DNA of 64,000 nucleotides from Malurus cyaneus samueli (Eukaryota; Chordata; Aves; Passeriformes; Maluridae). Position 1 is the first letter of the stretch. Every line of letters begins with the position of its first letter. This document shows positions 26,101 to 41,100 of this stretch, piece after piece. A model generated the notes under the pieces. The model worked only from the letters and a program-made list of their open reading frames with translations. It was not told where the DNA came from and made no database searches. The position numbers and the translations under genes were made by a program. The stretch spans positions 42,070,361 through 42,134,360 of the forward strand of contig CM019236.1 of assembly GCA_009741485.1 (NCBI GenBank), given 5' to 3'.

Positions 26101-29100
26101 TAAGTAACATTTGTGTTGAAGGCTAATGATATTGCGTAATGATCATTTACAATGTATTAAAAGCTGGATCATTAAGGATCATTAAATCTTTCTATATTTC
26201 TTAGAACAATTTCTCTGAGTATCAATTAGCAACATTTTAAAATTTTCACTTAATAAGCTGGAAAAAAGCACAGAATGTTGAAAATTTATGGTAGACAGAG
26301 TCTGAAAAAAAAGATCAGATTATTCCATTTATATCCATTAAGTGAGCAGTGATGGTAATAAAATAAAATAAAGGACTTCTCAAACATGCATATAATGAAA
26401 TATAAATAATCCCTCCAAAGGGTAATGCTCTAGTTTGGGAAAGTCCGAATGTCAATGGTTTTGTCTTACTTAAAATGTATCTTACTTTGCATTTTATCAC
26501 TTTCAGTACTTCATCCTTTCCAAGAAGGCTATGTCTTTAGTTCACTTCACATGCTTTCCTCAACAGTATTTGCATTTGTTTTGTATTGTTTTGTTTAAAA
26601 ATGCTACCTACCGGTCCTCCAGAAGACCGCCATAGACTGATACCAGTGCCTGCTCCTGGGGATGCTAGCCAGCTCTTGCTAGCTCATTTCCCCTCCCTTG
26701 AAATGTTTGGACTTGCTCTAATTTGCTTTAAACAAGCCCACACAATTCTTGAGGACCCCCACAAGTCATAATTCTTGACTACCAAATGGAACCAGGATGG
26801 CAGAGTCTGAAATGTACAACTGTGCTGGCCTGGTCAGCAGTGCAAGGAGCAGGCTGCCAGCTCAGCTGCAGGGACACCAGCTGGTGAGCACCCAGAATTT
26901 ATAAAGAGCTTTAAAGAAATGAAGCCTTGATTGAAAAAAAACCACTAAAATGTATAATTCATTAGGAGCATGGGATTAAATCCCGTATGTCTTTATATAA
27001 ACAGCACTTAAATTTCAGTATTGCAGCACAGATCAGTCTGTGAGAACACTTTCTGAGGAAAGTAATGAAGTGCTTGAATAAGCATTGATTTAGGCATGAT
27101 GCTTAATAAGGACTCATTAAAACTCAGGAGAAACAGCTTCCAGAGTTTCTGTTTTCCCTACATTTTGCATTGTAAGGTTTTGGATGAATGTATTTACTGC
27201 ACATCCATTGCCAGGAGGAGTCCACTACAAGATTTTTACATCTAGATATTATAATTAAACCCAATCATTGTTACCTAGTCTGGCAAGGTTGCTCATTGCA
27301 CTTGCGGATCTGGGGTTCAGGTTTTGTTAAATATTTGCACTTCTTGTTGTCCACAAGGCTGATATTCTTGTTCATAATCTTTGTGCAAGAGACTGTTGTC
27401 TTTCTTTCACCTAGTAAAAGAAGCAGGTATGTGAGGAAAACAGGAATAAGCAACTTTGTTAAAGGAAGGACATAGACACAGGTATTTCATACAGTTTGGC
27501 TAAAAGGACTGTAAAACCAGTGCCAGAAATGCAAAACTAGTAGGCAGCCTGAAAGAAATCCTACCCTTTGTAGGGAACATTCAGAGTTTCTAACCTGGTC
27601 TTTGCACACCACCATCAACAGAGCTTTTCTGTCATACTCCTGCAACTAGTTATAGGCCAAACCCTTACTCTTACTGAAATAATTGTATTTCTCAACCACT
27701 GAAACCCCAGCACTGAGCAAAGCTTGCACAAAATGACAAAGGAAAGTATAGTTGTTAATCACTATCTAAAATGAGGAAAGGAATGACAAGTTGTGACTGG
27801 CACTCAGATAAAGGGAATCAGCACATGCACCCATCAGCAGGGAGCCTGCACTGTTTCCCATGGACTAAAGAGGCCAGATGACCTGATCTGCAGGGTAACC
27901 ATTCAGGAAACTGGGTATTGCTGCAGAAATACACTGCATGCTCTGTACAGAATCCTTGTCCTGATGGGTGTCCCTGGAGCCTGGTGTGTCTTGAACATGG
28001 AAGGATTAGAAAACAGAATTTAATGTAATACTGACCACAAGGAGTAACTTGTAATTAGACTGTAACCTAAACTTTAGAAAACTAGCAATCCTTGAATTCA
28101 GGATTTCAATTAGTAGAAAAATAAGCTCATAACCCTTCATTCTTACAGTTACTTTTAAACATTATCTGGAAGTTTACTGGCAGAGGGGCTGCGTGCATGA
28201 GCAGGGCAGGCTTAAGCATGAACATTCACCAGAGGTCAAAAATGAGCCTGCGGATGGAGCAGTTAAGTTATAAATGCACATTATGTGCGTGACCACAGCT
28301 GACGTTTTGCACAGGGCTTGTGTACGTGAGAGCACATGCAACTAATCTATCACATCACAGCGTCTGAAATGTTTGACAGTTCTTTCTGCACTTACATATA
28401 CATCTGTGTACTCATATTCTCTCCCACGCAAAGAAAGCTTTTCTGCAACACTGGAGGCTGCAGACCCGTGCCACATACAAATATACACAAAACCATATGG
28501 CTTCATCAATAGTTTCATCCTGACATGCACTTAGAGCATTTAAGCAAAACTATTGATAATTGTTGAATTATTTATGTGGATTAATCAAAATATTGATGTC
28601 AAATTTTAATCACAAATAGTTAGGGTAAAAACTGCAGTGTTTTAATTTCATTATTGTTTGATATTTAAGCCAGAAACTAAAAGAAGAGTTGAAACAGCTT
28701 TGTCTGAAGTAAGAAAAATCTTTCTGTAATATTTCAGAATGTATGCAGGAAAAATATCTTTTATGGAACTTTGTAGTAACTCAGCTATTTTAGATGATAA
28801 CATAAAATGAAGGCCAGTCACAACAGAAAAAATTGATAAACATTACAGTAAAACATTTAAATATTTATTTAAGCCTTAATGTAAAATAAATTACCGACAT
28901 ACTGCATTTTAAAATTTCTGCAGATGATAGGAATCTTTAGAAATATTTGGGGCAATAACGACAGATTGTGGTAGCATTAAAATTATTTTAAAAAATAATC
29001 GGGAAACTGTAAAAAGTGTGAATTCTCAACTATAGGAATGCACCATTAAGAATCAGAGGATGCTACTAGCACCACATACAAAACACCTTCTAGGGAAGAA

Positions 29101-32100
29101 GCTTTCTTACCAAACCACGAAAAGCATGTTTATAGAAACTACAGCAATCTTTCATGACACCAGGACTGTTCACAGAGTCAAAGGCACTAGAACACTGTGT
29201 TCCTTATGCTGCTGTTATGAAAAAGAAAAACATTTCCAGGCTTTCCTATTCAATCTCAAGATGCACAGCAGTTTTCAGAACATTTGATCACAGCAACTAT
29301 GACTGTCAAGGTTGCAAGCATGAAAGAGAGGTATCCAAAATCAATATATTGTTCATAGTCTGACTAATTGCACAAGTTATGAACAGATCACTGTATACTG
29401 CATTCATTACAAAACCTCTCTGAAGTGGTTTTTTTTCATTGTAATTGTTTTTAATAACATCTCCTAGAAAACACTTCTAAAGACTTGTTATATCAGTACT
29501 GTTCATATTCCAATATTGTTTTCAGAATAATATTTAGTGCTTCCAAAATCACATTTTTATGGTTAATAAATATAGGAAAAATATCACATCAGTATACTAA
29601 TATCTGCAGTTGTAATATTTGTTCTGTATGTTTTTGGATCATCTTCAACTCATGTTACTAACGGTACTTATTTGATCTGAGACTGGGATTCAGTTTTCTG
29701 TGGTTTGAAATGTCTCTTACAGATCATTTATCTTCAATAGTTCCAAATACAGGGTGGAATGCACTTTCTATTCTTGCTCTAGCTCTTGCACTTGTATTTC
29801 TTCTTGGAAACTGTGTCCTGAATTTGCTTGCTAGTCTAGATTGTTTTCCTTCATTACCATCTTTTGCTACTTTTTTGTTTTGTTTGAATCTTATCCTAGA
29901 GTTACCACAGTTGTTTTTTTATGCAGTCAGAAAGCACGAGACTGATTTATGTCCACATGTATGGAATCCTACAAGCCACAATGAAGATATCAGTATTAAA
30001 TACATAACACTGACCATCAGAATCTTAAATATATACATATAAACACACAGTGTTTATACACACAAATGCATATTGCACACACACATTTGCACTGTGTATA
30101 CATATGCATACTATATGTGCATATTCATTTTTGATACATGTGTGTGCTTGCACATTTTTATTTTATTTTACCTCCTCCACATACAGCATCACAGTCCTCC
30201 CAGGTGGAATGCGTCCACATAAAAAGGGGCTCTGGTACTTTAGAGCTCTGATTTTCAGGGAGAGGATCCAGTGGGATTGTGTACTCATAGTGTAAACCAT
30301 AGCTCTGGTCATGGAAGAGCAGCACCTGCAAGATACAAGGAAGCAAAACATTCCTACACACACAAGCACTATGGAAGACAAACTCCAAACTGCAAGATAA
30401 TTTTGAAAAGCACAATACAATGATGGGATGCTTTATTGCCCTTCAGCCCTCCTAATGGATTTGCTAGAAGAAATTTAAATTAGAATATCCACATAAAGCC
30501 TATGGGAAAAATATTTTGCATTATTAGTAAAATTCCTTTAATTTAAACAATTTTAATTGTGAAGTACTCCCTCATAATTTCTCCCTCTTTTGGCGGCTAT
30601 AAACTTTTGCTCCCCAACACTGAAATGCATCAAAACCCAACTTTTTCATGGGGAACTTGGTGTTTGCAATTCTGAAACAGTGATGCTGTGCTATAGTCAG
30701 CCAGGACTAAAAACACCTGAAATGAATTTGAATCTCTCTTCTCAGCTGGCACATCAGTCTTTTACAGTATTTGAAGGAGTGCTGTGACTTCTGAGACTTC
30801 AATCCTGCCTCAGCAATGTAAAGATTGCTCTTGGATTTAAACCAATTTTTTCACAGTCAGGCTGACAGACCTCTATCCCCCCTCCTCCTCTAAACCTTCC
30901 ACCCCTTCCCATTTTTGTAGATATGTACATAAATACAAAAACAGGTATATCTTACATAGATCTCATTACCTTGAGGAGTCTGGAAAAATTATTAGTTACC
31001 ATGCTCTACAGTAGGAGTCAGGTGAAAAAACCTAACTGTCATACCAGTAAATGTAAAGGTGATGTTGTGGGACCTTTGGCTGATATTTTCTCCCAGAGAC
31101 CTCTCCGAACATAATGCACAGTGGTCCCAGCAATATTGAATGTTCCAGAGTGCTCTATCTTCCAATCACTGTTGATTGACTGTTTTCCAGCATCCCGAAG
31201 AGCTGCAAAATATATGAGAAAGGCCCAAGATAAAAGGTCTCTGATCAGTAGTGATTTTCCTCTCCTTTCACTGCCTGTTGGGATAATTAAACAAGTAAGA
31301 GAAATTCACCTAATTCTGATTGCAAAGATATTATAGATCCTACTGCACATGAACTTCAAACGTAATGTGCTTGAGATACATGTTTTGGAGAGAATGCCTG
31401 GCAAAATAGTGTGTATTTAACACTATCTGAAGTTATTATCAGTGTTTTAATGCCTGGAAAGACTGACAGGCTCCAGCATAACTCATAATTTGGACATTGA
31501 ATTAATTTAGGCAGGGGCAACTATTCTCTTTTCCTGGGGTGGTCATTTCTATAATCCATGAAAGCATGGGAAACATAATTTTCACAAGAGACTCTTCAAG
31601 ATTTGTGGAACTTGGCTAAAACTTGTAAAAAAAAAATTCTAGTTCAGAATTCTTTCCTCTCTAACTGCACTTGCCTTTTCTGCTCCTTAGAATGTGATGA
31701 CTTTATACACCTTCATCACATAATTAGGTGCTTCTAAAAAATATGAAAAACTTGTTCTTTTTGGGTGAATCATTTCTCATACTGACCTAATTTATATTTA
31801 AAAACATGTTCAAGCCAGGTAAGATATATTTCATACACTGACAGCACAGGATTTCATATTGGTTTTCTATAGTAAATGGACTAGGTTCTTCTGTGAATGA
31901 TTTGTAATTTTATTTCATTTTATTTTATTTTGTTCCAATCAGTTCTGAATAATCATGTGAAGCAGAATATACTTGAAGTCACCTTCTGGACAAGAAGTTT
32001 TACACGTTTGTCTTCACCGAAATTGCATGTTTGGCACCAGATTGTTGTAAGAGAACCTCCACATGTTCCAAAATTTCCCTTTTTAAAGTTGTAAGTTAAT

Positions 32101-35100
32101 GTGAGTCACTCCTGTAATCATGTCCTCTCCTATTCATATTTATACTGTTATGTTTTGTTTCTATGGGAAACAATGGCAACAGGCCTATGGACTATAAGGA
32201 ATCCAGCTGAACAAGACACTACTGATGTGTACCACTGCAGCACTGTGTAATAAATGTTGAGACTATAAAATCCATTAACACTGCATAATAGTCTTGTGCT
32301 AAAAAGAAACAGTGATTCTACAACATTTAAAAACTGTCATTTTAGGTTTAAACATTCTATTATTAAAGGTAATTAAGTTCTATTTAGTGTTCAAGCTGTA
32401 GGGGCTAATCCTCTTCTCAGTGGAGAAATCAAAAAAATGCACTTGAACATGCCAAGGTCCAACCGGGTCACGCTGCTCAGATGGAGCAGCATCCTCTCCC
32501 CAGAGAGAAACAGAAATCACTCTGTCTAGTCTTTAAAACAAATGAGTGCTACAGCATGCAGAAATGGAGTGCTACAGCATGCAGCAAACTGGATTCCCAG
32601 CACCAGAATACAGAAATATGACAGATCTTGCATTTTCTGCTTTTGGATTCCTCACATGTGTCACTGGTCTTAGAAAAAGTCAGAAAGTGTGTCCTCAAGC
32701 CTTAAATTTGGACTTGGATTCAGACAGTGCCGCTTCTGTTCTTGACTTTGTCACACCCCATACTGTAAGCAAGTTCACTGAATTTTTTTCCATACTGCAC
32801 ACATATGCCTATTCTTAACTTTCGACAGAGCAAGTCACCCTGTACAAAGTAACCCAGCATAGGAAGAGAATTCCGCACACAAATGTATCCTCTCTCTGGT
32901 AATTCAAGCAATACATTTACAACCAAAGAAAGGACCAAAGAAAACCTGGACTGGGAAAGCCTACTGCAACTGTAACTACAAACACAAATTCAGTGCTAAA
33001 CCAAGGGAACCAATTACAAGTGTATCTCTGCAGAGCATAAAACAGCTGTCACAAGAACAGCATTTAAGTGATGGTGATCAGTGTAATGTATTTGTTAATT
33101 ACTCTACCAGGGCTATACACTCTTCCGATTTTAATGAGGTGCAAGAAGCTACTCTCCACAAAGATACGATAAAATTCAGCTACTGCTTCTCCCAGGTCTC
33201 AGTGAGGAGCAATAGTGCCCTGGTTCTGGTCCTCCATTTTGTAAACCAGTACCTACTGACCCTTTTCCCCCTATGGACTAATCATTCTACTGTATTAGTT
33301 TCATGAATTTTGTGTTTTGTTTTGTCAAAAATATAGTCACACTTTCCAGAAAAGTATCAAAATAATGCCATTCTGACTGGGCCTTATTTTTATAAAGAAA
33401 ATATAAAAAGATATCTGAAAATCAATTCCAAATGAAAGTATGTGTACTGATATTTTTGTTAAGGAAGTAATTGTTTCAATTCCGTTCAGGTTACCAGGAG
33501 TCCCTTCAAGCCATCTTAAGAACATTTAGACTTTGAGTCTAAAAGGTTTGAGTAACCTTTTGAAAACTACAGGGGGTTAAGGATTTATGATGGGAAATTG
33601 CCAGTGTCCTCTTTATTATCCTCTTCAAAAATGGTGCAATAGTCCCTTTTCTCCAGCAACCAGGGACTTCACCAGGCTGCCATGCATTTTCAAATTTACT
33701 TGAGAGTGGCTTGATCACTCCATTAGCCAGTTCCCTCAGGACCATGGGATGCATGTCACCAGGTCCCATATACTTTTATGTGTTCAGATTTCTTGGGTGG
33801 TCTCAAACCTGATCTATGATCGGTGGAACTTCATTCCACCATTGCCTGCCTTGATGCTGAGGGACTTGAAAAATGTTGGAGAAGTGTTTCCCACTGAAGC
33901 TGAGGCAAAAAAATGCTAAGCACTGCAGCTTTCTCCATGCCCATCATCATTAATTCCTTCTGTCTTACTTTTCAGTGTGTGTTGTGTGTGTGTATATTTT
34001 CTTTACTAGTCCCTGTCTGCCTAAAGACCTGTAGAAACCCTTATTCATCCTCCCATTCCTTGCCAAATTCAGCTCCACCTGTGTCCTAGTTTTCCTGAAG
34101 TTATCCCCACATACATGAGCAGCATCCCTATATACTTCCCAAGATGTGTCCCTGGTTCCTATGCATTCCCTTCTTATGCTTTAGTTTGACCAGGAAGTCC
34201 TTACTGACCCATGCTAGTCTCCTGACTTTCTTCCCCGTTGTTTTTTTTGTTTTTTGTTTGTTTTTTTTGTTTTTTTTTTTTTTTTTGTTGGAATAAGAGC
34301 CTTTCCAATCTATGAAAATTATTATCCTTAGTTCTTATTAAAAAATATTATCCTAAATCTGTTTTGCTCTGTACCCAAGGGCAGTTTCCAGGGGTACCAT
34401 ATATCAGTCCCTTAGGCAACTGGAAATTTGCTCTCATAACATTAAGAGTCCCAGCTTCAGTCTTCACTTGGCCCATATCCCTCAAAATGAGTTTCCAGAA
34501 GAGCGTAATCATTGCAGTCTGGGCTGCCGCAAATTTGACCTCTCTAAATAATTCATCTGTGTTGGTAAGCAATCAAAAAGGTCCAGGAACACTATTATGC
34601 TGGTCTGTCACTTGTATTAAGAAATTATCCTGTAACACACCCCAAGCATCTCCTGAACTGTTTACAGCTTTGTTTGTTGTTTTTCCAGCAGAAATCAGGT
34701 TATCGAAATCCTGAGGCAAGATCAGACTGCAAGCATGATTCCTGTAGCTGAAGTAAGAGCACTTCATCAACAGAATCCTCCTGGTTAGGCAGCCTGTGGA
34801 AATCCCCAGCCATGAAGCTTCCTTTGTTGGCCTGGCCTTTAATTTTTAGCCATAGGGTCTCAACCATTTTCTATGGTTCTTTGCATATGAAAGGAAAAAA
34901 TATTTAGTCCCAGTGAACTCTGCTTTGCTTTGAGGTGGAGTTGGGACCACGCTCTTAACTGGCTTCCCTCGCAATCTGAAATTACACTGTCTGCAAAGAT
35001 TACACTGATTTGGCTCTAGGCTCTTTTAAACTATTACCATTGTCAGAAATGAGGATTCAAAATTTTTCAGATGCCACCTGCTTTCCCACACCCTCCTGTC

Positions 35101-38100
35101 TCAAAACGTGCCGCAACCAGGAAGCATTTAATAAAGGAAATGCCATGGAATGCAACACACCGATTGACTAGATGCCTATAAGAGCATTAACAATTGCAAT
35201 GTTATACTTTGTTACACTGCAGATCCAGAGGGTCCATGTCCTTGAGGTAGCTTGATCACATATTTGAGAATAACGACACAGCTAATCCACTTCTTTAGTT
35301 CAGCTGAAAATGAAGCTTCTCCCATTTCTGATTAGCACAAAAATTTCAGGGTTTAGACTGTAAGTAATTTCTACAGTTATATTCCACTAACCAATCACAT
35401 TAATTCAGTATAAACCTATCATGCAATTATGCAAGTGTCTCACATATAAGAGAAACACAAACTTCAGTTCCGTTTCAACACTCCACTTATGCATGTGTGT
35501 GGTTCATTGGAGAACAGTTAAATATTGCAGACCTCTAAACCTCCTTGGAAGGTGCAGGTCTCAAGACATACCATCAGTCACTCATTGATAACCTAAGCTC
35601 TCGTAATTAAGGTTCACCATCTTCAACATTCTCTCAACTGAAGTATTGAGAACACTATGCTCAACACGTCTTAAAAAATATATATTTATTTATATATTAT
35701 AACTCACCTATAAAGACAATTTCACTTAATGGAAAAACTAAAAGAAAAAAACACTGTGATTAAGTTTGGTCTATTGAAAGATTTAGGCAATTCAAAATAG
35801 TGCAAAGAAATACTTTTGCTGCTTTGGCAGTCTAATTTTAGAACTTCTGTTTGACTTTGTTAGTGAACTGCTATACATTGTCCAGTGTGTGTTTTGTTGT
35901 TGGCTGAGCATCGATTATTTCATGCTTGAGCTTAAAATTCTTTTCAGTAATTTTAAAGTACTTTCCATACGAAACACTGAAATTGTGCAAGTATGCACAG
36001 AAGTTTTTAAAATAAACTAAATGCAGTCTGAAAAATTCGCTAAACAAGATGAGATTAAAGTTCAAAAGAAGACCTACATGAAAATGGTTCTACAAAAATT
36101 CTTTCTTTTCTTGATACAAGTTCTTCACATATATATTTTTCTACTCAAGAATTCTGTTCAATCACAAAAGCATGTTTAGCTAGCACTTTTCAGTGTTGAG
36201 CAGAACAGGACATTGACTAAAACAAAGCAGGACTAAAACACATGTATTGTTTACCTAAATAGCTGTGAGCTGGTTTTTCTTCCACAACTTTAATTCTCCT
36301 TGCTCCTGCAGGTATCACCAAAGCTTCCACATAACCTAGACACGAGACCATATGTACCAAGTTAAACAGAAATATAGAAAAGCATAGGAAAGTAGAACTT
36401 GTGAGTTTGCTCATTTCTTTTCTCCTATTTTACTTATTAAATGTAACAAGTTATAATTTATATAGCAGTATCTTGAATATTCTTGCAAAATTGAAAAAAA
36501 TTATGAAACTGTGCATGGTATGTAATAGATAATAATTCAAATTTATATATAAAATTAAAAGAGTACAGCACGGTAAAACATAACAAGAATTTTTGAGGCT
36601 GGGAGATTGGGGCTGGAGCAGGTGAAGTTATCTCTGGCCAAGTAGTTCAGTATCATCATGATCACCAGATGACCATAAAAGAATTCCAACTTCACTCAGC
36701 ATGTAAAGACAAATGGTACGGCACTAAAACCTAAGCTTCCTCCCACCGCTTGGTTTTTGGTGTGTTCCATGTATTTTTTGCTTCATCTTCCACTTGATTT
36801 AACATATTCAAACCCTGTTATGACAGGCTTTGGTTTTGAGATCTATTTATTAATTATTTGTTTCAAATTGAGATTGCTTTCCAATGATGTGGGACTGAGA
36901 GAGGATGCTGGAAAATTTGCTTTAATGCAGGTGGAAAACAATATGCAGGCTGCTGTAAATAAACAAACCCAAATTTTAGATGACACAGGTGAACTTCACA
37001 AAGGGAAGAATATACCAATCTTTTGTTATGCGTAGCTATGTGATATTCTACAGCAAAATACTTAGCATTTACAACACTTCTTCAATAACCCTGAAATGGG
37101 AATATGAAAGCAGCTAATAACACCTAATAACAATTTCTAATTATTGCTTATAGCTTCTTGAGAAGGAAAAGCAACTTACACAGGAGTTAGATGGCAATAC
37201 CACAACACTGAGGATTGACACAGCACCCTGAAAAATCTTGAAAGTGGGTGGGTATTTATATTAGCAACAGAAGAGTGATGATATAATGTGATTTTATTAG
37301 CAGGAGTCTATTTTGCTGGATTTTTATATCTCGCAGTTCTCCAGACTCATCTGGGGTTTGGGTTCTTGCTTTGCCTTGCATTCAGCTTGAGAGGGCCAGA
37401 GACTAATTTTCCCCTCTCGCCTAAAGTACCATACTTCAGTCTAAAATGCACTGAAGTCCCTTATTTTTCAAATATATGCTCTCTGCCTCTTATTGCAGTA
37501 TTTTCTGATGTGATATATTTACTACCTTTAAATTCTAAGTATAATGACAAAAAAAAAATGCTAAAAGTAGCCAGTCAAATGCTGTTTCAAAGAAAAGACT
37601 TGTATATGTGGTGCATGGGTGCACATTATTAGGATTCCAATTCTCCACTGTGTCAATGTTATTGTGCTGGAGCCACTCAGTTATTCCCATTCTCAGGACA
37701 GATCACAGCACTATTTGGAAAACTAATGTTCATTCTGCAACAGAAAATCTATGGGCTCTTAGGCTATGTTATAATCAGTATAAAACAAAAGTAATGAAGA
37801 GCTATTAGACTAATTCACTTATTTGACTTTAAGATCTGTCAATACCTGGCTTAGTTTAATAACATTACTCTAGGTAGCAGATCGTACTTTGGATATTTAT
37901 TTCTAAGAATATTCAATGAATCTAAACACTAAAAAAAGCTACAATTCCTCTATTTCCTATAAACATAAATCAAATTTCTCATATTCCTTAAAAATCAGGC
38001 TCTTGTATGAAATAGACTGTAACCTAATGAAAGATATGTCCTTCATTTTGCAACTGAAACACTGTACAATAATTTTACAAAAATAATTAAAACACTCATG

Positions 38101-41100
38101 CACACTTATCTTCAATGTCTTACTATCTTAAAAAAGTTAGCTCTAAAGTCCTTTCGAGGATCTGTCCAATTTTAAGAAATACAGCTTTTTTAATTTCCCA
38201 GCGCTCAAAGTAATCTACAAGCCACTGGTTCCCTTAGTATTTGAAATAAACAAACAGGCATTACCTGCTCCTCTGGTATGGTTAAAATCCCCTTTAATAA
38301 CTTTGCACGACTTTCCATTACCATTGCATACACCACAATGATCTTCACGAGCCAGAGATCCTAATATACCATCACAGCCAAATTTCTGTGGAAGAAAATA
38401 AAAGCTATTTAGACAGAGGCCACGTTTTTCATACAGTTGCCTGAGCATCAGGCATCTCGCCCATCTGCAAGATGTCTAGCCAACCTGACCCAGCCCTGCT
38501 CAAAAGGAGGGTTGCACTAGCTCACATGCAGAGATCTGTCCTGCAGAGAACTCCCCTGGGACTTTACACAGATTGCTGCATTCACTCTTCGTGCATGGTT
38601 GGCTAACTTTACCAGCTCTCTCCAACCCACTGTGCCACGCAAGCCCCACAGTGCTCAGTGACTGCTCAGTCTCTTCTGCTTTCTACTCAAAATACAATTC
38701 TTTGCTATGCTCACAAAGGTAAAGTGCTGTTAATGGCAGCCTAAGGTCTTATTCTGAAAAGAAAATAAACAGATCTAGGACATGTAAATATAAATTGTAC
38801 CCGTGTTTTGCTATAAAGCATTCACTTTAAAACAAAGTTTATTCAAGGACCTCCACATTACTATTTAGAATAATTGCTATGAGTTAGTATCAGAGGTAGC
38901 TTGATGTCGTGGTGCATCCCACCCACCCCCTTTCCAGGCTGCTATTGGTGTGTGTGATCTGACTTTCTGTGCAATCTCAAGCACATTGGTTCATGACACT
39001 TGACAACAACAATAAAATAAATACATGCTGGCCTAACATGAAATAATAAGCCTCTAAAGTCTAACATAAATGTATTCTTGGTGTGTGCTTCTATTTTCAG
39101 ATAAAAAGAAGTATTCATACCTGGCATCTACCATCTGCACAGACATCTAACCCGTGCTGGCCACAGGAAGTCCATCTATCACCTTTTCTGTTAGAAAACA
39201 GGTTGATCCTTTCCAGCTGGTGAACAGAATAAGGCACATGGCTTTCTGTAGCAGCAAGGACAGAAAACACACAGGAAGAAGGGAATTTAGAAACACTGAA
39301 TTTCAACACTACTGTTAAAACTGATACCTACTTATCTGCGTGGCATGTATCTATGTTAGCATAAGAAGTTACTTAGATACAGAGAAAAAATAAAAGATTT
39401 TTATCTATTTCTTAGGTTGTTTGAACACTTGGGCCTTTTCTTCCTACAGCACATTGTTGCTATAAACTTGGCCTACACAGCACTCATGTCATGCTCATTG
39501 TGCAATTAAGAATAATACACATTACAGCTGTTGGAATATTTTGTTGTAATCTATACTTTCATTCTCCTATATTTTGGCAGATCATAATATTGTCAAAAAA
39601 GAAACTTAACACTTTCCAGACTTCCTAACTAGCAGGTCAAGGAGAAAAAAAATGAAGTAACTGACACACCCTGGGAAGAAAAATATATGAATTTACAAAA
39701 TCCACATTAAAAAAAACAAAACAAGAAAAGAGCACAAACCCCCTGGAAACGTTCTTTCTAACATCTTTATGAAGTCCAAGCATTTTCTCCTACATTTCTA
39801 AAACTTCTGCAAATCACTTATAATTACAAAAAAGCATAAAAATGTAGTAAAATGCTATGTATCCATGTATTGCTAATGGCCTCATTTTAAACAATTAATT
39901 TTATTCATCCCTGTGAAACTAATAGCAAGTAACAGAAACTAAATCTCTTCTCAGTGGTCAACTGTGTACAAAGTAACAGGATTTTTTCATACTTTGTTCA
40001 CAAATGTACTGACTTAGAACTTCCTTCCTAAATCTGTTGCAGATTTTTGAGATAAAGCTACCTGAACCTGAAACTGATTTCAGTTGACACAATCCTATGC
40101 ACTCTGACTTCATACTGACTTAGATTCCTGAGTGCTTTTTATTAGTAAATTAAACAGTTCCAGGAAACATAAAGGGCACTGGAATTCTACTGTCTATACA
40201 GCTGAACTGTACAGTCTATACCACATTTTTTGCATGTGCTAACTAGTACTAGCTCAGTCTAGACGGAAATTACCATCTGCAAAGGACTGTTTTCAAAAAA
40301 GTAGTTTTAGCATACAAAAGAGTAGAAAAGTACAGACAGGACATTTGTGCCAGCTGACTTACACAACAGAGTGGTCTGGGCACATTTAAATTACTAAAAT
40401 TAACAGAGCTCAGGGTTTCACTAGAGGACCGGTACAAACAGATGTGATCCTTCGGCCAACATGTGAAGCTAGTCAGACACAAGCCTTCTCCAGCTAAGAA
40501 GCTGCCTGAGATTGTGCCCTCTGCATTCCTGTTATACTCCTTAAATGGTAACCTCAATGTTCCCTGGGGGCTTTGAGCATGGATCAGCATTTTTTAAAGG
40601 AATATGCAATTGATGACCTAAACATTATTTTAAAGGCACTGAACTCAAAGAGACAGCAACTAAACAACACTAGACAACATCAACAGAATATAGGAGATCT
40701 CATTCAAATATAGCAACTATTTTGGACATGGTGCATAGTTAGTGCCCACTAAGAGAGCAAACAATTAAAGATTTGGAAAAAAATCTATATTGGAATACTG
40801 AAATTCTTTGGCCAGTATCCACTTTTGTTTCTCCTGACGGTAAGATCACTCTTACAAAGTCAGATGAATGCAACAATCCATACTAGTTAACACAGGACAG
40901 GAGAGTTGTCAAGGTTTTTTCATCTGTATGTAATCCAATTATTCAAAGTCAAACTTAAATATTTCAATCCTTTAGGATATAAAAATCATGCGTTCCTGAG
41001 CTAAAATTAAATTCAATAAAACAAAACTGACTCAATAAGTACCCACGTAGAAGTTAGAGAAAATGTTTCTTACAATGAAATGAGCTAACATAAAGGCCTA

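Larger units (their letters stand above)
31203..36254 (-). other. ADAMTS19 intron with CR1 (5.1 kb)
   Basis: Largest of the spacer-region introns. It holds the CR1 fragment at 33540-34880, a T/G-rich tract at 34238-34290 inside that fragment, a GT run at about 33975-33995 and a 23-base direct repeat at 32544-32589. No additional exon is seen. Confidence 0.85.

Noticed and set aside
29710..30042. Hydrophobic plus-strand open frame of 110 codons
   Set aside because: It is leucine- and phenylalanine-rich as expected from T-rich DNA, has no recognised domain, and lies inside an ADAMTS19 intron on the opposite strand.
30040..30150. CA/TG-rich tract as a possible Z-DNA or regulatory element
   Set aside because: The alternation is short and interrupted, so it is ordinary intronic low-complexity sequence.
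40270..40590. Minus-strand open frame of 106 codons in an ADAMTS19 intron
   Set aside because: It has no match to any ADAMTS19 segment and no recognisable domain. The neighbouring exons join in phase without it.
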